From Actinomycetota bacterium (lineage in GTDB: Bacteria > Actinomycetota > Thermoleophilia > Solirubrobacterales > 70-9): a DNA stretch of 24,885 bases. Position numbers and translations under genes: made by a program. The stretch spans positions 1 to 24,885 of the forward strand of contig VAYK01000178.1 in assembly GCA_005884985.1 (NCBI GenBank). The letters are read 5' to 3'. Below are positions 22,354 through 24,885 of this stretch, one piece after another. The notes below the pieces were generated by a model that was not told the DNA's origin, ran no database searches, and saw only the letters and a program-made list of their open reading frames with translations. How positions within the stretch are numbered: the first letter of the stretch is position 1; every line of letters begins with the position of its first letter.

Positions 22354-24023
22354 CCCGATCGACGACCGTCGCTCCGCCCCGCCCCGAGGTCGTCACCGAG
22401 GCGATCCCGCGCCGCCGGCCGGGCTGGGTCGAGCGAGCAACCAGCACCGACCACAAGTCGGTCGGAGTGCTGTATGTCGGCACCTCCCTCAGCTTCCTGA
22501 CCCTGGCGGTGGTCGAGTTCGTGCTCATGAGGGTGCAGCTGATCGTTGCGATTCCGCTGGCCCTGGGGCTGATCGGCTATATCGCGCCGCTCCAGATCGG
22601 CTCTCGCGGAGTCGCCTTCCCGCGGCTCAACCTGCTCTCGTTCTGGCTGTATCTGGCCGGAGCCGTAACCGTGTACGGCAGCTTCATCTACCGGCCGTCC
22701 GAGGCCGGCCTGGCGGCGCTCCCCCCGCTCTCCGACGACGTGTTCTCGAACACGTCGGGGGTCGACGCCTGGATCGTCGGCGCGGGGCTCGCGCTTCTCG
22801 GCTTCGTCTGCTTCGCGGTCAACCTCGTCGTCACGCTGCACAACATGCGGTCGCCCGGCATGGCCTGGCGCCGCATGCCGCTGTTCTCCTGGGCCGCGGC
22901 CCTGAGCGGCTACCTGCTGCTGGTGATCGGCCCGGTGATGCTCGCCGCGCTGACGATGCTCTTCATCGACCGCCACTATGGCGGCGTCTTCTTCAACTCC
23001 GGAGACGGCGGCGCGCCGCTCTTGTACGAGCACCTCGCCTGGTTCTTCTTTACCGGCTCCTACATGCTCGTCCTGATCGTGGCCGGTGGCGTGATCTCGG
23101 ACGTCCTGCCGACGTTCGCGCGAAAGCCGCTGTTCAGCCATCGCGGCGCGATGCTGTCGCTGCTGGCAATTGCCGCGCTCGGACCGTTGGCCTGGATGCA
23201 GAACATGTACACGGCCCCGATCCCACTCGGCTTCGAGATCTTCGCGATGCTGTTCGCGCTCGTGCTCGCGGTGCCGATCGGGCTGTTGATCTTCAACTGG
23301 ATCGCAACCCTGTGGGGCGGCACGCTGCACCTCCGGGCCGCGCCGCTGTTCGCGCTCGGGGCGATCAGCTCGATGACGATCGGCCTCGGCGGAGAGCTCG
23401 CCTCCTCGGTGCTCCCGGTTGGCTGGCAGCTCGACAACACCACCGCCGCCCAAGGCGACACCTTCGCCGTGCTGGTCGGCGGCGGCGTGCTGGGCGGCTT
23501 CGCCGCGCTCCACTACTGGTTCCCGAAGCTCACCGGCCGGACGCTGGGCGAGGGCGCGGGAAAGATCGCCTTCTCCGCGATCCTCGTCGGCGTCTATGTC
23601 TATGCGCTGGCGACGTTCTTCGCCGGGCTCAAGGCCCAGCCGGTGGACATCTACAAGTACTTCGCCGGCAACGGCCTCGACGGCTTCAACCTCGTCGCCT
23701 CGATCGCCGGCTTCGTGCTTGCCGCAGGGATCCTGCTCGAGCTTGCCAACGTTGCCCACAGCTGGGGGCACGGCTTGCGCGCCGGCCACGACCCCTGGGG
23801 TGCAGCGACGCTCGAGTGGTTCGCGCTCTCACCGCCACCGGAGCACAACTTCGACGTCGTCCCCGACGTGCGCAGCGCCGAGCCCTTGCACGACATCCGC
23901 AGGGCGATCCGCGAGCGCACCGAGGGTTGGCAGCCGCCGGCCCCAGCCAAGGTGCCGCAGGCCGGCGCCCGCGAGGCCGAGCCGGTCAGCGGGGACGCCC
24001 CCGAAGGCCCGTCGGTAGCCTGA
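22350..24023 (+). CDS. heme-copper oxidase subunit I homologue lacking heme and copper ligands
   Basis: A 557-residue, multi-helix protein clearly related to cytochrome oxidase subunit I. AFPRLNLLSFWLY, GAPLLYEHLAWFF, FNWIATLWGG, HYWFPKLTG and TLEWFALSPPPEHNF are family landmarks. The cofactor residues between them are gone. WFFGHPEVY is WFFFTGSYM (CuB His to Thr235, proton-channel Glu to Ser237, cross-linked Tyr to Met239). WAHHM is WMQNM (CuB His pair to Gln284, Asn285). The Lys of AVPTGIKIF is Leu313. In the AHFHYVL segment the heme a3 His is Asp370 and the heme a His is Phe372. About 28 residues around the MHGT motif of TM2 are missing after LMRVQL. GTG 22350 overlaps the stop of subunit II. 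A redox role by the known mechanism is not possible. Confidence 0.9.
   Translation: MTRSTTVAPPRPEVVTEAIPRRRPGWVERATSTDHKSVGVLYVGTSLSFLTLAVVEFVLMRVQLIVAIPLALGLIGYIAPLQIGSRGVAFPRLNLLSFWLYLAGAVTVYGSFIYRPSEAGLAALPPLSDDVFSNTSGVDAWIVGAGLALLGFVCFAVNLVVTLHNMRSPGMAWRRMPLFSWAAALSGYLLLVIGPVMLAALTMLFIDRHYGGVFFNSGDGGAPLLYEHLAWFFFTGSYMLVLIVAGGVISDVLPTFARKPLFSHRGAMLSLLAIAALGPLAWMQNMYTAPIPLGFEIFAMLFALVLAVPIGLLIFNWIATLWGGTLHLRAAPLFALGAISSMTIGLGGELASSVLPVGWQLDNTTAAQGDTFAVLVGGGVLGGFAALHYWFPKLTGRTLGEGAGKIAFSAILVGVYVYALATFFAGLKAQPVDIYKYFAGNGLDGFNLVASIAGFVLAAGILLELANVAHSWGHGLRAGHDPWGAATLEWFALSPPPEHNFDVVPDVRSAEPLHDIRRAIRERTEGWQPPAPAKVPQAGAREAEPVSGDAPEGPSVA
24016..24021 (+). promoter_or_regulatory. candidate leaderless -10 box for ctaA
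   Basis: TAGCCT, inside the last codons of the subunit I gene, is followed by 7 nt (GAGCGGA) and ATG 24029. The GAGCGGA could also act as a weak ribosome site close to the start, so read-through from the oxidase genes is equally possible. Confidence 0.35.
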
Positions 24024-24028
24024 GCGGA

Positions 24029-24885
24029 ATGGACCTCACGGCCGCTCGTGCCGAAGCGGACGAGCTCGGTCGCTTCCGCCGCCTGCTGAACGCGACCATC
24101 CTCGCCACCTTCGCCCTGATCGTGATTGGCGGGGTGGTCCGGGTGAGCGACTCCGGGCTCGGCTGCGGCGCCGCAGGCAGCGGCACCGAGGGCTGGCCGC
24201 TATGCGGGGGACGCGTGCTGCCGTTCCTGCAGCAGAACGCCGTGATCGAGTTCAGCCACCGCGCCGCGGCGACGATCGTGGTCGTGCTGATCGCGGCGCT
24301 CGCGCTGCAGGCCTTCCGGCGCCTTCGCGATCACAGCTGGCTGGTCCGCGGCTCGGTGGCCGCCGCCGTCCTGGTTTTGGCGCAGGCGGTCCTCGGCGGC
24401 CTCACCGTGGAGCACGGCCTGCACGCGGCCTTCGTCGCCGCCCATCTGGGGCTGGCGATGCTGCTGCTCGCGCTGCTGATCACCCTGCACCGGATCGCAC
24501 GGCCGGCCGAGAGCTCGCCTCCGGTGGACGGCTCACGCGCCCTGCGCGCGACCGCGGCGGTGGCGACGGTGCTGCTGTTCGGGACGATCGTTGCCGGTGG
24601 CTACGTCGCGGGCACCGAGGGAGAGGGAACGCCAAACCAGCCGATCCTTGGAGCTCATCTCGCCTGCGGCGAGCAGTTCCCGACCTGCCTCAACAAGTTC
24701 ATGCCGTTCTCCTACGGGCGCCTGGTCGATATCCAGCTCACCCACAGATTGTTCATGTACCTGACCGCGATCGCCGTGCTCGCGATGACCGCGGTGGCGG
24801 TGCGGCGCCGAGCGGGTGAGCCGGCCATGCGGGAGCGATTCCTTCCCTTCCTGCTCGCCCCGGCACTGCTCGCCTTGCAGATCCT
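24029..24885 (+). CDS. ctaA: heme A synthase (COX15/CtaA family), cut by the window end
   Basis: 285 codons are visible and the frame runs off the end. The family oxidises heme O to heme A in the membrane. Visible signatures are VRVSDSGLGC (Cys46) with WPLCGG (Cys59), FSHR (His77), AAHLGL (His139), the second Cys pair LACGEQFPTC (Cys213, Cys220) and LTHR (His239). These match the heme-binding His residues and external Cys pairs of CtaA; the fourth His should lie beyond 24885. Hydrophobic helices are spaced as expected. The start is 5 nt after the subunit I stop. All residues seen are intact, in contrast to the ligand-less oxidase homologue before it. Confidence 0.9.
   Translation, partial: MDLTAARAEADELGRFRRLLNATILATFALIVIGGVVRVSDSGLGCGAAGSGTEGWPLCGGRVLPFLQQNAVIEFSHRAAATIVVVLIAALALQAFRRLRDHSWLVRGSVAAAVLVLAQAVLGGLTVEHGLHAAFVAAHLGLAMLLLALLITLHRIARPAESSPPVDGSRALRATAAVATVLLFGTIVAGGYVAGTEGEGTPNQPILGAHLACGEQFPTCLNKFMPFSYGRLVDIQLTHRLFMYLTAIAVLAMTAVAVRRRAGEPAMRERFLPFLLAPALLALQI

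Noticed and set aside
22251..23789. 512-codon open frame on the minus strand
   Set aside because: Antisense to the oxidase subunit genes, with low-complexity charged composition typical of shadow frames.
1..24885. CRISPR array, insertion sequence or transposase
   Set aside because: No regularly spaced repeats, no terminal inverted repeats with a transposase and no phage genes were seen.

Overview
The window is about 70% GC, densely packed, and uses GTG and TTG starts freely. Its gene content (rhodanese with the CRIGER loop, PduO, DUF1015, a two-domain 3-hydroxyacyl-CoA dehydrogenase, MMPL, oxidase genes beside COX15/CtaA) points to a Gram-positive high-GC actinobacterium. The protein sequences look most like the Thermoleophilia (Solirubrobacterales/Gaiellales). 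That placement is inferred from family resemblance, not from a search. Several starts have a TAnnnT-type -10 box only 6-9 nt upstream and no Shine-Dalgarno, which suggests leaderless transcripts, common in actinobacteria.

Layout. 1-870: a tRNA-Pro(UGG) with an odd anticodon loop and a decayed trmO fragment. 871-3096: MMPL exporter. 3267-6807: a tightly overlapped + strand run of DUF1015 protein (cut by an in-frame TAG), PduO cobalamin adenosyltransferase, OsmC, a broken SDR and a NUDIX hydrolase. 6820-8522 (-): a broken thiosulfate sulfurtransferase, a Rossmann protein with an apparent CTG start and a small membrane protein. 8521-14462 (+): a beta-oxidation set (thiolase, acyl-CoA dehydrogenase, enoyl-CoA hydratase, 3-hydroxyacyl-CoA dehydrogenase) with a class IV aminotransferase and a cupin. 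14377-16509 (-): EamA transporter and an MBL-fold protein. 16656-17014: a collapsed lysyl-oxidase-like gene. 17031-20175 (-): trxB, a broken flippase-like (UPF0104) gene and a PAP2-family protein. 20204-21190: NAD-dependent epimerase. 21463-24885: a heme-copper oxidase-like pair followed by heme A synthase, cut by the window end.

The most striking item is the oxidase-like pair. The subunit II homologue has lost four of six CuA ligands in perfect register (C, E, C, H replaced by S, S, S, Y). The subunit I homologue has none of the CuB and heme His ligands I can align (WFFGHPEVY became WFFFTGSYM; WAHHM became WMQNM; the AHFHYVL histidines became D and F). The surrounding fold and the long open frame are kept. 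The adjoining heme A synthase keeps its own Cys and His residues. This looks like a conserved but catalytically reworked oxidase paralogue rather than decay.

A second theme is damage. At least six genes seem to have lost internal blocks of roughly 20-120 codons with clean family sequence on both sides, most with a frame change, and DUF1015 has a nonsense codon. Either this chromosome region is decaying, or the assembly has lost short segments. The sequence alone cannot decide, but read mapping could.
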